From assembly GCA_020832235.1 (NCBI GenBank), contig JAFIEZ010000007.1, positions 248,001-312,000 on the forward strand: DNA of 64,000 nt. The letters are read 5' to 3'. Position numbers and translations under genes: made by a program. This document shows positions 37,797 through 46,730 of this stretch, one piece after another. The notes under the pieces were generated by a model, which was given only the letters and a program-made list of their open reading frames with translations, had not been told where the DNA came from and searched no databases. Position 1 is the stretch's first letter; every line of letters begins with the position of its first letter. The DNA comes from Bacteroidota bacterium (GTDB taxonomy: Bacteria; Bacteroidota; Rhodothermia; Balneolales; HLUCCA01).

Positions 37797-38774
37797 TTGA
37801 AAACGATCAAAAGAATCGGAGTTTTTACAAGTGGAGGGGATTCACCTGGTATGAACGCTGCCGTACGTGCCGTAGTGCGAACAGCCCGAGCCAATGACCT
37901 GACTGTAATGGGTATTCGCTTCGGATATCAGGGTATGATTAAAGGTGATTTTGTAGAAATGGACGGCTCGTCTGTATCCAATATCATTCAACAGGGGGGG
38001 ACAATTCTCAAATCGGCACGCTCCGAGGAATTCAGAACTCCTGAAGGTCGATCAAAAGCCGCAGAAAATATCAAAAACCACGGTATCGATGCTTTGGTTG
38101 CTATTGGTGGGGATGGCACATTTCAGGGAGCTACCAAGCTCAATGAGGAGTATGGGTTTCAGATTGTAGGTATACCCGGCACAATCGACAACGATCTGTC
38201 TGGCACGGATGAAACCATCGGCTACGATACGGCTCTGAATACAGCTATGGATGCCATCGACAAAATTCGTGATACAGCCGACGCACACGAGCGACTATTT
38301 TTGGTTGAAGTTATGGGGCGCGAAGCTGGTTTCATCGCACTTGAAACAGGTATAGGTAGTGGGGCAGAGTTAATTATTCTCCCGGAAACCCTTAATGACC
38401 TGGAAGATATCAAGGCAAACCTCAATGAAGTATTCAGGGCACAGCGCAGGAGTAGTCTGGTTATTGTTGCCGAGGGGGGTGAAACAGGTGGTGCCTTCAA
38501 ATTAGGAGAAGATCTTAAGGAGGATTTTTCAAAGTACGAGATGCGTGTGTGTATTCTTGGTCACATTCAGCGGGGAGGATCACCAACTGCACGCGATCGT
38601 GTTCTTGCCAGCCGATTAGGTTATGCTGCAGTGAATGCGCTCATAGATGGTCATTCCAATGCTATGGTTGGCGTCATCAATAACGAAGTTAAAATTACCC
38701 CGATCAAAAACACCTGGTCGAAGAAAAAAAGTATTAATTACGAGTTACTCGAACTTGTTAAAACACTAAGCTGA
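37797..38774 (+). CDS. pfkA: ATP-dependent 6-phosphofructokinase
   Basis: 325 residues, phosphorylating fructose 6-phosphate at the committed step of glycolysis. Key sites are TSGGDSPGMNAAVRAVVRT (11-29, ATP loop), GGDGT (104-108) and PGTIDND (127-133) with catalytic Asp131. The Gly in GGDG and the Gly in PGTIDND mark the ATP-using rather than the PPi-using form. LGHIQRGGSPTARDR carries substrate and effector residues. The start must be TTG at 37797: no ATG precedes it in frame, and the next Met (residue 19) is inside the ATP loop. It is followed two bases later by pgi, a glycolytic operon. Confidence 0.95.
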   Translation: MKTIKRIGVFTSGGDSPGMNAAVRAVVRTARANDLTVMGIRFGYQGMIKGDFVEMDGSSVSNIIQQGGTILKSARSEEFRTPEGRSKAAENIKNHGIDALVAIGGDGTFQGATKLNEEYGFQIVGIPGTIDNDLSGTDETIGYDTALNTAMDAIDKIRDTADAHERLFLVEVMGREAGFIALETGIGSGAELIILPETLNDLEDIKANLNEVFRAQRRSSLVIVAEGGETGGAFKLGEDLKEDFSKYEMRVCILGHIQRGGSPTARDRVLASRLGYAAVNALIDGHSNAMVGVINNEVKITPIKNTWSKKKSINYELLELVKTLS

Positions 38775-38776
38775 TT

Positions 38777-40072
38777 ATGATTAAACTGGATATTACCTCT
38801 GCGAGGTCTTTTTTGGAAGAGGCCGACCTCAATAAAGCATTTCAACTGTCAAATGAATCGCTTGTTCATGTTCACAATAAAACCGGAAAGGGCCCTGAAT
38901 GGACAGGTTGGGTAGATTTGATGAAGTCACCTAATGACGCTCTCCTCAATGAAATCAGCGAGCTTGCCCAGGCAATACGATCCGATGCCGATGTATTTGT
39001 TGTTTGTGGAATAGGTGGTTCTTATCTGGGTGCCAAAGCTGTAATCGATGCGCTTGCGCCTTTTTTTCCTGGCAGCTTCCCGGAGATAGTTTATGCCGGT
39101 CATCATATGAGTGCCCGATACCTGAACGAACTGGTAGCCTATCTTTCAAAACCGCGTAATGATGGGAAGTCTAAAAGCGTGTATGTGAATGTTATTTCTA
39201 AATCGGGTACAACTACCGAAACGGCCCTTGCATTTCGTATGCTGCGCGACTGGATGAAAACGACCTATGGCGATGAGGCTCGAAAGCGAATTATTTGCAC
39301 AACAAGTGCTTCTGGCGGGGCTTTAAATAAGATTATTGATGCCGATGGCTATAAGAAATATGTATTGCCAGACAATATCGGTGGTCGCTTCTCTGTACTC
39401 ACTCCGGTAGGTCTACTGCCAATCGCCGTGGCCGGATACGATATTCGTGCATTATTTTATGGAGCGGTATCGGAATATGAAAGAATTGCGCACGATCCCG
39501 AAACGCTTGTAGAGTATGTATCTACTCGCTATGCTCTCTATAAGGCTGGTTATAAAGTAGATGTGATTGCTTCTTTTGAGCCCGAGCTACGCTCTTTTGG
39601 TGGATGGATGCAACAGCTTATGGGTGAGAGTGAAGGTAAAAATCATAAAGGATTGTACCCTGCAGTACATGCTTACTCAACCGATCTTCACAGTCTTGGC
39701 CAGATGGTTCAGGACGGAGAAAGGAATATGATAGAGACTTTTCTGGTCGTAGATCAACCCATTGATGATGCGCTGCTTCCTGCTGATCCAGAAAATTACG
39801 ACGGGTTGAACTATCTAGCAGGCAGATCAATTCATGATATAAACACCAAAGCGTTGCTTGGAACAAGTCAGGCTCATCACGATGGCGGTGTTCCTGTACT
39901 GAGTTTGACCATACCCAAGATTAACGAGGAATCTTTAGGATCAATGATATTCTTTTTTGAACTCGCAACAGCAGTATATGTGTATAATCTGGGCGAAAAT
40001 CCGTTTGATCAACCAGGTGTTGAAGACTATAAAAAAGCAATGTTTAAACTTCTAGGGAAGGATAACGCCTAA
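38777..40072 (+). CDS. pgi: Glucose-6-phosphate isomerase
   Basis: 431 residues, the shorter form resembling B. subtilis Pgi. The signature segments are GIGGSYLGAKAVIDAL, VISKSGTTTETALAFRML and GGRFSVLTPVGLLPIAVAG; the catalytic Glu lies in the LMGESEGKNHKG stretch, and the C-terminal lysine is in NPFDQPGVEDYKKAMF. It interconverts glucose 6-phosphate and fructose 6-phosphate, directly before the phosphofructokinase step. It lies two bases after pfkA, and its TAA overlaps the ATG of the kinase gene by one base. Confidence 0.95.
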   Translation: MIKLDITSARSFLEEADLNKAFQLSNESLVHVHNKTGKGPEWTGWVDLMKSPNDALLNEISELAQAIRSDADVFVVCGIGGSYLGAKAVIDALAPFFPGSFPEIVYAGHHMSARYLNELVAYLSKPRNDGKSKSVYVNVISKSGTTTETALAFRMLRDWMKTTYGDEARKRIICTTSASGGALNKIIDADGYKKYVLPDNIGGRFSVLTPVGLLPIAVAGYDIRALFYGAVSEYERIAHDPETLVEYVSTRYALYKAGYKVDVIASFEPELRSFGGWMQQLMGESEGKNHKGLYPAVHAYSTDLHSLGQMVQDGERNMIETFLVVDQPIDDALLPADPENYDGLNYLAGRSIHDINTKALLGTSQAHHDGGVPVLSLTIPKINEESLGSMIFFFELATAVYVYNLGENPFDQPGVEDYKKAMFKLLGKDNA

Positions 40073-40725
40073 TGGCAAATGGACGCGATAACTTCGGGGG
40101 ATTCAGATATATAGCGCTGGCTGGTAATATTGGGGCCGGGAAATCATCGTTAACCGGACTGCTATCTAAACATTTTGGGTGGCAGGCGTATTACGAATCA
40201 GTAGATGACAATCCATATTTAGCGGATTTCTACGAAGATATGAGAAGGTGGAGCTTTAACCTGCAGATTTACTTCTTATCGGCCCGTTTCCGTAGTCAGA
40301 AGGAAATGCTGGGTGATCGGAACAGCTTTATCCAAGACCGTACCATTTACGAAGATGTTGAGATCTTTGCAAAAAACCTCTATGAGATGAATCTCATGAG
40401 TGAGCGGGACTATGAAAACTATCGTGCTCTTTTTCAAGAAATGAGTGATTATCTCAGGCCCCCCGATCTGTTAATTTACCTTCGGGCCAAGGTGCCGACT
40501 TTGGTAAACCAGATACAGCAACGTGGCCGGGATTATGAGAACTCTATTCGAATAGATTATCTGGAACGTCTGAATGTACTCTATGAGGACTGGATTGACA
40601 GATATCCTCATGAAAAACTCATTATTGAAACGGATACGCTGGACTTTGTGAATAACAAAGAAGACCTGGGCAAAGTAATCAGCCTTATTGAGCAGCGAAT
40701 GTTCGGTCTTTTTTCAAATCCTTGA
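40072..40725 (+). CDS. Deoxynucleoside kinase (dGK/dAK family)
   Basis: 217 residues. The P-loop GNIGAGKSS is at 18-26; the substrate-binding ESVDDNPYLADFYEDMRRWS, then QIYFLSARFRSQKEM and the DRT of FIQDRTIYEDVEIFAKN follow. The lid region RGRDYENSIRIDYLERLNVL is typical of the family. It phosphorylates purine or pyrimidine deoxynucleosides for salvage. Specificity (dG, dA or dC) cannot be read from sequence. One-base overlap with pgi (TAATG) means re-initiation coupling. The same window carries thymidylate synthase and DHFR, so deoxynucleotide supply is well represented. Confidence 0.92.
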   Translation: MANGRDNFGGFRYIALAGNIGAGKSSLTGLLSKHFGWQAYYESVDDNPYLADFYEDMRRWSFNLQIYFLSARFRSQKEMLGDRNSFIQDRTIYEDVEIFAKNLYEMNLMSERDYENYRALFQEMSDYLRPPDLLIYLRAKVPTLVNQIQQRGRDYENSIRIDYLERLNVLYEDWIDRYPHEKLIIETDTLDFVNNKEDLGKVISLIEQRMFGLFSNP

Positions 40726-40766
40726 GTTTGAGCAAGTTTTCTCTTATTTTATGAGGCTATATACAT

Positions 40767-41273
40767 ATGGCAAAGCTTCAATTCAAAATAAATGAAATCC
40801 CTAAAGGGAAGTCGGCTACTCAACTAAAGTTAACTACGGAAGATTTGGGTATCGATTCGATGGAATATCGCGATTTGATGTTGCGCGTTGAATTTGAAAA
40901 ACGCGAGGCGCTAATCACGGTAAGTTTTCAGATATCTGGTGAAGCTTTGCTTGTTTGCGATCGTTCACTGGATACATTTTGGTCCGAAATCGACGCTGAG
41001 TATACCATTTTGTTTAAAGAGTCGGCTGATTTTGAATCAGAAGACGATAAGACAGCAGTACGCCGTTTAGATATATCGGGAAATATTATTAAAATAGACA
41101 CCGAAGTACGCGACACTGTGATGCTGTCATTACCGGCACGCCGCATACATCCACGATATTTCGATGAATCTGGTGAGCTAAAAGAATTTGAAAATATAAA
41201 AGAAGAGCGTGAAGTTACCGACCCTCGTTGGGAAGCTTTACGTGCACTAAAAGAAAATCCAAGTAACAATTAA
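40767..41273 (+). CDS. yceD: DUF177/YceD family protein
   Basis: 168 residues, directly upstream of rpmF as in most bacteria. The C-terminal half has the family pattern ERSLDTF-like acidic segment (here VCDRSLDTFWSEIDAEYTIL), then VRDTVMLSLPARRIHPRY and TDPRWEALRALKENPSN at the end, where DPRWE.L..L is diagnostic. The canonical CxG/C cysteines of some members are only partly kept (one Cys in VCDRS). In E. coli and plants this family is linked to 23S rRNA accumulation. It opens the lipid/ribosome operon with nine bases before rpmF. Confidence 0.88.
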   Translation: MAKLQFKINEIPKGKSATQLKLTTEDLGIDSMEYRDLMLRVEFEKREALITVSFQISGEALLVCDRSLDTFWSEIDAEYTILFKESADFESEDDKTAVRRLDISGNIIKIDTEVRDTVMLSLPARRIHPRYFDESGELKEFENIKEEREVTDPRWEALRALKENPSNN

Positions 41274-41281
41274 CATTAGCA

Positions 41282-41461
41282 ATGGCACATCCTAAACGCA
41301 AAACCTCGAAATCACGTCGCGACAAACGAAGAACACATCATAAAGTGGATCCCGTTACGCTGGCAACATGCACGAATTGCGGAGCAGTTCATAAAATGCA
41401 TACCGCTTGCGGCGCGTGTGGATACTATAGAGGACGTCAGGTTCTTGAAGTCAAATCGTAA
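41282..41461 (+). CDS. rpmF: 50S ribosomal protein L32
   Basis: 59 residues, in the gap between yceD and plsX. The start MAHPKRKTSKSRRDKRRTHH is characteristic of L32. The zinc-ribbon form is kept, with Cys30-x2-Cys33 (CTNC) and Cys43-x2-Cys46 (CGAC), ending YYRGRQVLEVKS. It is a large-subunit protein near the peptidyl-transferase region. The order yceD-rpmF-plsX-fabH is widely conserved and couples ribosome and lipid synthesis. Confidence 0.97.
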   Translation: MAHPKRKTSKSRRDKRRTHHKVDPVTLATCTNCGAVHKMHTACGACGYYRGRQVLEVKS

Positions 41462-41484
41462 GGTTTACCAAACATAATCTTACC

Positions 41485-42471
41485 ATGATAACTATTGCTC
41501 TTGACGCCGTTGGTGGCGATCACTACCCCAAAAACCCGATTGCAGGTGCAATCCAGGCTGTTCAGGAAAACAAAGATATTCAAGTACTATTAGTAGGACC
41601 TGAAGAGCTTTGCAAAAGCGAATTGGCTGCTCAGGGCTATGACGGTAATCGCATTCAAATCTTTCATGCACCTGATATCATATCAATGGAAGATGCACCT
41701 GCTCAGGCTGTCAAAAGCAAACCACAATCATCTATTCCGGTAGGTCTGACACTTCACGCCCGAAAGCAGTGCGACGCTTTTGTCAGTGCCGGGAACACAG
41801 GCGCTTTAATGGCTGCCTCCGCGTTTATTCTTGGCAGGTTAGAAGGCGTGCTCAGACCAACCATTTCTTCGGTATATCCTACAATACATGGCTTTCGTCT
41901 CATGGTAGATGTTGGTGCAAACCTGGAAGTTAAGCCCGAAATGCTTGTGCAATTTGCCAAGATGGGTGAGGTTTATGCGAGGGAAGTCATGAATATAGAG
42001 AGCCCGAGGATCGGATTGATCAATGTGGGTGAAGAGGAAGAGAAAGGTACTGAAGTAATCAAGAAAGCTCATGAACTACTTAAGAACCACCCCAATTTCG
42101 TAGGAAATATTGAGGGGCGTGATATACTCCATGACACAGCCGATGTATATGTTTGTGATGGGTTCACGGGTAATATTCTTCTGAAATTCGGTGAATCTAT
42201 TCCCGACGCTCTTCAATTTATGATAAAAGCTGTAGTAAAAAAGAATAACCTCCCACTTGAGCAGGTTCAGCCAGCACTTGGTGTGCTTAAAGAAGCCCTG
42301 GCACCGTTTGATTATCAGGTTGTGGGGGGTGTCCCATTTCTTGGTGTTAACGGAGTAAGTCTGGTAGGGCACGGCGGCAGCTCACCTTTGGCTATTAAGA
42401 ATATGATTTTTAATGCTGTGAAAATGGTAGAGCACCAGGTAAACGATAAGATTGTATCTTATCTGAACTGA
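41485..42471 (+). CDS. plsX: Phosphate acyltransferase PlsX
   Basis: 328 residues. It starts ITIALDAVGGDHYPKNPIAG, the family signature, with SAGNTGALMAAS, then LINVGEEEEKGTEVIKKAH, DVYVCDGFTGNILLKFGES and NGVSLVGHGGSS. The enzyme makes acyl-phosphate from acyl-ACP for PlsY at the membrane surface, the first step of phospholipid synthesis. It sits 23 bases after rpmF and 11 before fabH in the same operon. Confidence 0.96.
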   Translation: MITIALDAVGGDHYPKNPIAGAIQAVQENKDIQVLLVGPEELCKSELAAQGYDGNRIQIFHAPDIISMEDAPAQAVKSKPQSSIPVGLTLHARKQCDAFVSAGNTGALMAASAFILGRLEGVLRPTISSVYPTIHGFRLMVDVGANLEVKPEMLVQFAKMGEVYAREVMNIESPRIGLINVGEEEEKGTEVIKKAHELLKNHPNFVGNIEGRDILHDTADVYVCDGFTGNILLKFGESIPDALQFMIKAVVKKNNLPLEQVQPALGVLKEALAPFDYQVVGGVPFLGVNGVSLVGHGGSSPLAIKNMIFNAVKMVEHQVNDKIVSYLN

Positions 42472-42482
42472 AAAAACAACAC

Positions 42483-43466
42483 ATGTCTAAAAATAAAGCG
42501 CGTATTGTATCCGTAGGCCACTATTTGCCAGAAGATAGGCTTACTAACCCTGACCTCGAGAAGCTTGTTGAAACCAACGACGAGTGGATTCGCACCCGAA
42601 CGGGTATAACCGAACGTAGAATTTTAAAAGACCCCGAAAAAGGCACCTCTTTTATGGCCGTCAGAGCCGCTCAGCAGGCGTTGGATGCTGCAGGGGTTGA
42701 GGCTGAGAAAGTGGATGCAATTATTGTAGCCACAGTTACACCCGACTACATGTTTCCTGCAACGGCTTGTCTTGTACAGAAGCGCCTCGGAGCAGTGAAT
42801 GCCTTCGGTTATGACGTGCTTGCAGCGTGTTCCGGATTTGTTTATGCACTGAGTACCGGTGCGATGATGATAGAATCGGGCAGGTACAAGAATGTCTTGG
42901 TTATTGGAGCCGACAAAATGAGCTCGATTATTGATTACACAGACCGAACTACGTGTATTATTTTCGGTGATGGTGCCGGCGCTGTTTTATTGCAGCCCAG
43001 CTCTGATGAATCCGGTGTAATCGATTTTATTCAGCGTTGTGACGGTGACGAGGATGAATTGCTGTGCATGAAAGGTGGTGGGAGCCGATACCCGGCAAGT
43101 CATGCAACTGTTGACGCTAAAATGCACTACATTGCTCAAGATGGCAAAACCGTTTTCAAAAAAGCTACTGAGGCGATGGCAGACATCTCCCTTGAAATTA
43201 TGAAACGGAATAACCTCACTGCTGAAGATGTGGCCTGGCTAGTTCCCCACCAGGCTAATCAGCGTATTATTGATGCAACTGCCCGTAGAATGGGAGTGGG
43301 CAATGATAAGGTGATGACCAACATAGCCTACTATGGAAATACTACTGCGGCAACCATACCATTATGTCTTTACGACTGGAAAGACAAACTAAACCGAGGA
43401 GATAATCTTATATTGTCTGCATTCGGTGGCGGATTTACCGCCGGCGCTCTTTTTTTGAAATGGTAA
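42483..43466 (+). CDS. fabH: Beta-ketoacyl-ACP synthase III
   Basis: 327 residues. The Cys-His-Asn triad is Cys116 (LAACSGF), His256 (VPHQANQRI) and Asn286 (YYGNTTAA). The N-terminal TNDEWIRTRTGITERRI is typical. It condenses acetyl-CoA (or a branched starter) with malonyl-ACP to begin fatty acid synthesis. A branched-chain aminotransferase lies 4 kb downstream, so branched starters are possible but not shown. Confidence 0.96.
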   Translation: MSKNKARIVSVGHYLPEDRLTNPDLEKLVETNDEWIRTRTGITERRILKDPEKGTSFMAVRAAQQALDAAGVEAEKVDAIIVATVTPDYMFPATACLVQKRLGAVNAFGYDVLAACSGFVYALSTGAMMIESGRYKNVLVIGADKMSSIIDYTDRTTCIIFGDGAGAVLLQPSSDESGVIDFIQRCDGDEDELLCMKGGGSRYPASHATVDAKMHYIAQDGKTVFKKATEAMADISLEIMKRNNLTAEDVAWLVPHQANQRIIDATARRMGVGNDKVMTNIAYYGNTTAATIPLCLYDWKDKLNRGDNLILSAFGGGFTAGALFLKW

Positions 43467-43476
43467 TCTAGCAATT

Positions 43477-44361
43477 ATGGCTAAAGCATATCTTTTTCCC
43501 GGTCAGGGATCTCAATTTGTTGGAATGGGTAAAGATGCGTACGACAATACGCCAGCAGTAAAGGGCTTGTTCAATGCAGCCGATGAAATACTCGGTATAT
43601 CTTTGACAACTATAATGTTTGATGGCCCTGAAGATAAGCTTCGTCAGACAGAGTACACGCAACCGGCAATATTCTTACACTCGGTAGCTATCTTTCAAAG
43701 TTTGGGAGTTGTTCCAGATTCTGTAGCCGGCCATAGTTTGGGTGAGTTTTCAGCCCTTGTTGCCTGCGGTGCCGTTTCCTTCGAAGATGCGCTATTGATT
43801 GTGCGTAAAAGAGGTGAGTTAATGCAGCGTGCCGGAGCAATTCATCCGGGTACTATGGCTGCAGTAATCGGCGTAGAAGATGCCGTTGTAGAGCAGATTT
43901 GTGCTGATGTTTCTAATGAAAGTGAAATAGTTGTACCTGCCAACTATAATTGCCCGGGACAGCTGGTTATATCTGGACATGAAACAGCTATTGACAGGGC
44001 GCTTGTGGAATTGAAAAGTGCCGGATGTAAAATCGCAAAAAAATTACCTGTAAGTGGTGCATTTCATTCACCATTAATGAAGCCAGCTTATGATGGGTTA
44101 CAAGCCAGTTTGTTAAAACTACGTGTTAATGAGCCCACTTGCCCTATTTACAGTAATTATACGGCTCAACCTACCTCAGATCCCTCAATTATACAGGAAA
44201 ACTTGCTGCAACAGTTGATGAGTCCTGTAAAATGGACGCAGACATTACAGAATATGCACGCAAACGGCATGGAATCTTATACTGAGGTTGGCCCGGGCAA
44301 AGTGCTGCAAGGTCTTGTTAAAAGAACCCTAAGCCGTGTTGAAATTAATGGATACGAATAA
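43477..44361 (+). CDS. fabD: Malonyl-CoA:ACP transacylase
   Basis: 294 residues. The nucleophile is Ser87 in AGHSLGEFSA; the active-site His lies in SGAFHSPLMKPA, and QGSQFVGMG near the N-terminus forms the oxyanion region. It moves malonyl from CoA to ACP for elongation. Ten bases follow fabH. The fabG ribosome binding site (AAGGAG) overlaps the fabD stop codon. Confidence 0.95.
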   Translation: MAKAYLFPGQGSQFVGMGKDAYDNTPAVKGLFNAADEILGISLTTIMFDGPEDKLRQTEYTQPAIFLHSVAIFQSLGVVPDSVAGHSLGEFSALVACGAVSFEDALLIVRKRGELMQRAGAIHPGTMAAVIGVEDAVVEQICADVSNESEIVVPANYNCPGQLVISGHETAIDRALVELKSAGCKIAKKLPVSGAFHSPLMKPAYDGLQASLLKLRVNEPTCPIYSNYTAQPTSDPSIIQENLLQQLMSPVKWTQTLQNMHANGMESYTEVGPGKVLQGLVKRTLSRVEINGYE

Positions 44362-44365
44362 GGAG
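44360..44365 (+). promoter_or_regulatory. Shine-Dalgarno that fixes the fabG start
   Basis: AAGGAG with nine bases before the ATG at 44375, one of few strong Shine-Dalgarno sites in this window. It excludes the longer frame beginning at 44336. Confidence 0.75.
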
Positions 44366-44374
44366 AAAGAGCTT

Positions 44375-45121
44375 ATGTTTTCACTGGAAGGAAAAACGTG
44401 TTTAGTAACGGGTGCCAGTCGTGGGATTGGAAAAGCAATTGCATTGGCTCTTGGTGCTGCAGGTGCAGATGTAGCTATAACCTATGCAAGATCTCAGGAA
44501 GCCGCTAAAGAGGTGGAATCAGCTTTAACTGCAATGGGCAGAAAAGCCATGGCCTTTCAGGCTGATGCCGTAAACGGTAAACGTGCCGAGGAAGTCATAA
44601 CTGAAATTACCAAGGCATGGGGTAAGCTGGATATTCTGGTAAACAATGCTGGTATTACAAAAGATACACTGATCATGAGGATGAGCGAAGAACAATGGGA
44701 TGATGTCATTGAAACGAACCTCAAAAGCGTATTCAATTATTCCAAAGCAGCCGTACGACCCATGATGAAACAACGTGCAGGATCTATTGTTAATATTGGT
44801 TCTGTTGTTGGTGTTTCAGGTAATGCCGGTCAAACAAATTATTCCGCTTCTAAGGCAGGTATGATTGGTTTTACGAAGTCTCTTGCCAAAGAACTTGCAT
44901 CCAGAAATGTTCGCGTAAACCTGATTGCACCGGGGTATATTACCACCGATATGACCGATAAGCTGAATGAGGCAACTCTGGAAGCTATTAATAAGTCCAT
45001 ACCGATGGGTAAAGCTGGTCAGCCTGAAGATATTGCTCATGCAGTACAGTTTCTTGCTTGCGACGCATCTACTTACGTAACCGGAGCTGTTCTTCACGTT
45101 GACGGCGGGATGGCGATGTAA
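44375..45121 (+). CDS. fabG: 3-oxoacyl-ACP reductase
   Basis: 248 residues from the ATG at 44375, a short-chain dehydrogenase. The NADPH loop is TGASRGIGKA (12-21), NNAG is at 90-93, and the catalytic triad is Ser143, Tyr156 and Lys160 (QTNYSASKAG). It reduces beta-ketoacyl-ACP in each elongation round. The frame extends upstream into fabD, but the strong Shine-Dalgarno supports the shorter protein, which also matches the usual length. Confidence 0.95.
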   Translation: MFSLEGKTCLVTGASRGIGKAIALALGAAGADVAITYARSQEAAKEVESALTAMGRKAMAFQADAVNGKRAEEVITEITKAWGKLDILVNNAGITKDTLIMRMSEEQWDDVIETNLKSVFNYSKAAVRPMMKQRAGSIVNIGSVVGVSGNAGQTNYSASKAGMIGFTKSLAKELASRNVRVNLIAPGYITTDMTDKLNEATLEAINKSIPMGKAGQPEDIAHAVQFLACDASTYVTGAVLHVDGGMAM

Positions 45122-45130
45122 AGGCCTTTT

Positions 45131-45162
45131 TTTGCGTAAGGTCAACAGACTTGTTATTATTG
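45131..45162 (+). promoter_or_regulatory. Candidate internal promoter for acpP
   Basis: TTTG (45131-45134), a 20-base spacer and TATTATTG (45155-45162, one mismatch to TAnnTTTG). It would let acpP, which is needed in large amounts, be transcribed above the rest of the operon, from about 45169. Confidence 0.45.
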
Positions 45163-45176
45163 CATGTCTAACATGC
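45162..45176. promoter_or_regulatory. Palindrome at the predicted acpP transcription start
   Basis: GCATGT-CTA-ACATGC is a perfect six-base inverted repeat with a three-base centre, right at the expected +1. It could be an operator for a dimeric repressor or a short 5' stem on the mRNA. No regulator gene is adjacent. Confidence 0.4.
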
Positions 45177-45216
45177 GAAATTTATTCACTCAACCAAACA
45201 ACCAAATACATAAACC

Positions 45217-45456
45217 ATGGCAAAAGATATCGAAGCTAAAGTAAAAGCGATTATCGTAGACAAACTTGGTGTAGACGAAGCTGACGTAACAATGGAAGCT
45301 AACTTCACCAATGATCTCGGTGCTGACTCGCTTGACACCGTAGAGCTGATTATGGAATTCGAAAAAGAATTCGAAATCAGTATTCCGGATGAAGATGCTG
45401 AAAACATCTCTACTGTAGGCGCTGCTGTTAAGTACCTGACAGAAAAAATCGCTTAA
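45217..45456 (+). CDS. acpP: Acyl carrier protein
   Basis: 79 residues, strongly acidic, four-helix ACP fold. The phosphopantetheine attachment is Ser38 in [13 protein letters not shown]. It carries the growing acyl chain between the Fab enzymes. The 95-base gap from fabG holds a candidate promoter and palindrome. fabF follows after 25 bases. Confidence 0.97.
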   Translation: MAKDIEAKVKAIIVDKLGVDEADVTMEANFTNDLGADSLDTVELIMEFEKEFEISIPDEDAENISTVGAAVKYLTEKIA

Positions 45457-45481
45457 TTACACGTATCTAAGATTACTTAAA

Positions 45482-46726
45482 ATGACCCCAAGAAGAGTTG
45501 TTGTAACGGGTTTAGGATCAATCACACCCTTAGGAAAAACAGTTTCAGAGTTCTGGGACGGTTTAATTCAGGGTAAAAGTGGTGCCAGACCAATTACACA
45601 CTTCGATATATCGGAGTTCCCAACCAAGTTTGCCTGTCAAATACCTGATTATAACTCAGCCGATTATTTTCCGGTAAAAGAGGCGCGTCGTTTAGATAAG
45701 TTTACGCAGTATGCTATTGTAGCATCTGATGAGGCTATCGTTGACTCAAAACTTGATCTAAATGAAATAGATAAAAACCGAGTTGCTGTTCTCATCGGTA
45801 CAGGAATTGGGGGATTTGAAGTTTTCTTCAGACAATGCCTGGAATTTTCAGAAAGGGGACCGAAGGCGGTTTCCCCTTTCTTTATTCCTATGCTCATACC
45901 TGACATTGCAGCAGGACATGTGTCTATTAAGCACGGATTCAGAGGACCAAATTTTTGCGCTGTATCCGCATGTGCAACCGGTTCTCATAACATAGGTCTG
46001 GCCTATGATGCGGTTAAATATGGAACGGCAGATTACGCTATTTGTGGCGGAACCGAAGCTCCGGTATTTGAAATGGGTGTTGCCGGCTTTAATGCTATTA
46101 AGGCAATGTCAACCCGCAATGACGATCCTGAAACGGCGTCACGACCTTTCGATGCTACTCGTGATGGATTTGTGTTGGGCGAAGGCTCCGGAATTCTCGT
46201 TCTCGAGACATTAGACTCAGCACTGGCACGAGGCGCCGAAATTTATGCTGAAATCGGTGGTTATGGATTCTCTGCAGATGCTCATCACATTACCGCACCA
46301 GACCCTGAAGGAAATGGTGTTATACTTGCAATGCACTCTGCTTTGCATTCTTCGGGAGTTAAGCCCGAACAAATTGATCATATTAATATGCATGGTACAT
46401 CCACACCGCTTGGCGATGTGGCAGAGACAAATTCTATCAAAAAGGTCTTTGGAGACCATGCTTATAAAATGAATTTAAACTCCACCAAGTCAATGACCGG
46501 TCATATGCTTGGTGCTGCAGGAGCTGCAGAGTCGTTAGCCACAATCATGGCAATTAAACATGATATAGTTCCGCCTACAATTAATTTTAGTACACCCGAT
46601 CCACGCTGCGACTTAGATTATACCTTTAATAAAGCTGTAGAAAGACCGGTGAACTTTGCCATAAATAATGCCTTCGGATTCGGAGGACATAATACATCCC
46701 TCGTTTTCAAGAAATTCATGGGATAA
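45482..46726 (+). CDS. fabF: Beta-ketoacyl-ACP synthase II
   Basis: 414 residues. The Cys-His-His triad is Cys164 (SACATGSHN), His304 (NMHGTSTPLGD) and His341 (MTGHMLGAAGA). Full-length condensing enzyme for elongation, including the temperature-responsive step to longer unsaturated chains in other bacteria. rnc starts four bases after its stop, and the first ~125 bases of rnc hold hairpins that may end or attenuate this transcript. Confidence 0.96.
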   Translation: MTPRRVVVTGLGSITPLGKTVSEFWDGLIQGKSGARPITHFDISEFPTKFACQIPDYNSADYFPVKEARRLDKFTQYAIVASDEAIVDSKLDLNEIDKNRVAVLIGTGIGGFEVFFRQCLEFSERGPKAVSPFFIPMLIPDIAAGHVSIKHGFRGPNFCAVSACATGSHNIGLAYDAVKYGTADYAICGGTEAPVFEMGVAGFNAIKAMSTRNDDPETASRPFDATRDGFVLGEGSGILVLETLDSALARGAEIYAEIGGYGFSADAHHITAPDPEGNGVILAMHSALHSSGVKPEQIDHINMHGTSTPLGDVAETNSIKKVFGDHAYKMNLNSTKSMTGHMLGAAGAAESLATIMAIKHDIVPPTINFSTPDPRCDLDYTFNKAVERPVNFAINNAFGFGGHNTSLVFKKFMG

Positions 46727-46730
46727 TTGC

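Noticed and set aside
43449-43460. T7 run near the end of fabH as an internal terminator
   Set aside because: No stem of more than a few bases precedes it, and the downstream genes are clearly co-transcribed candidates.
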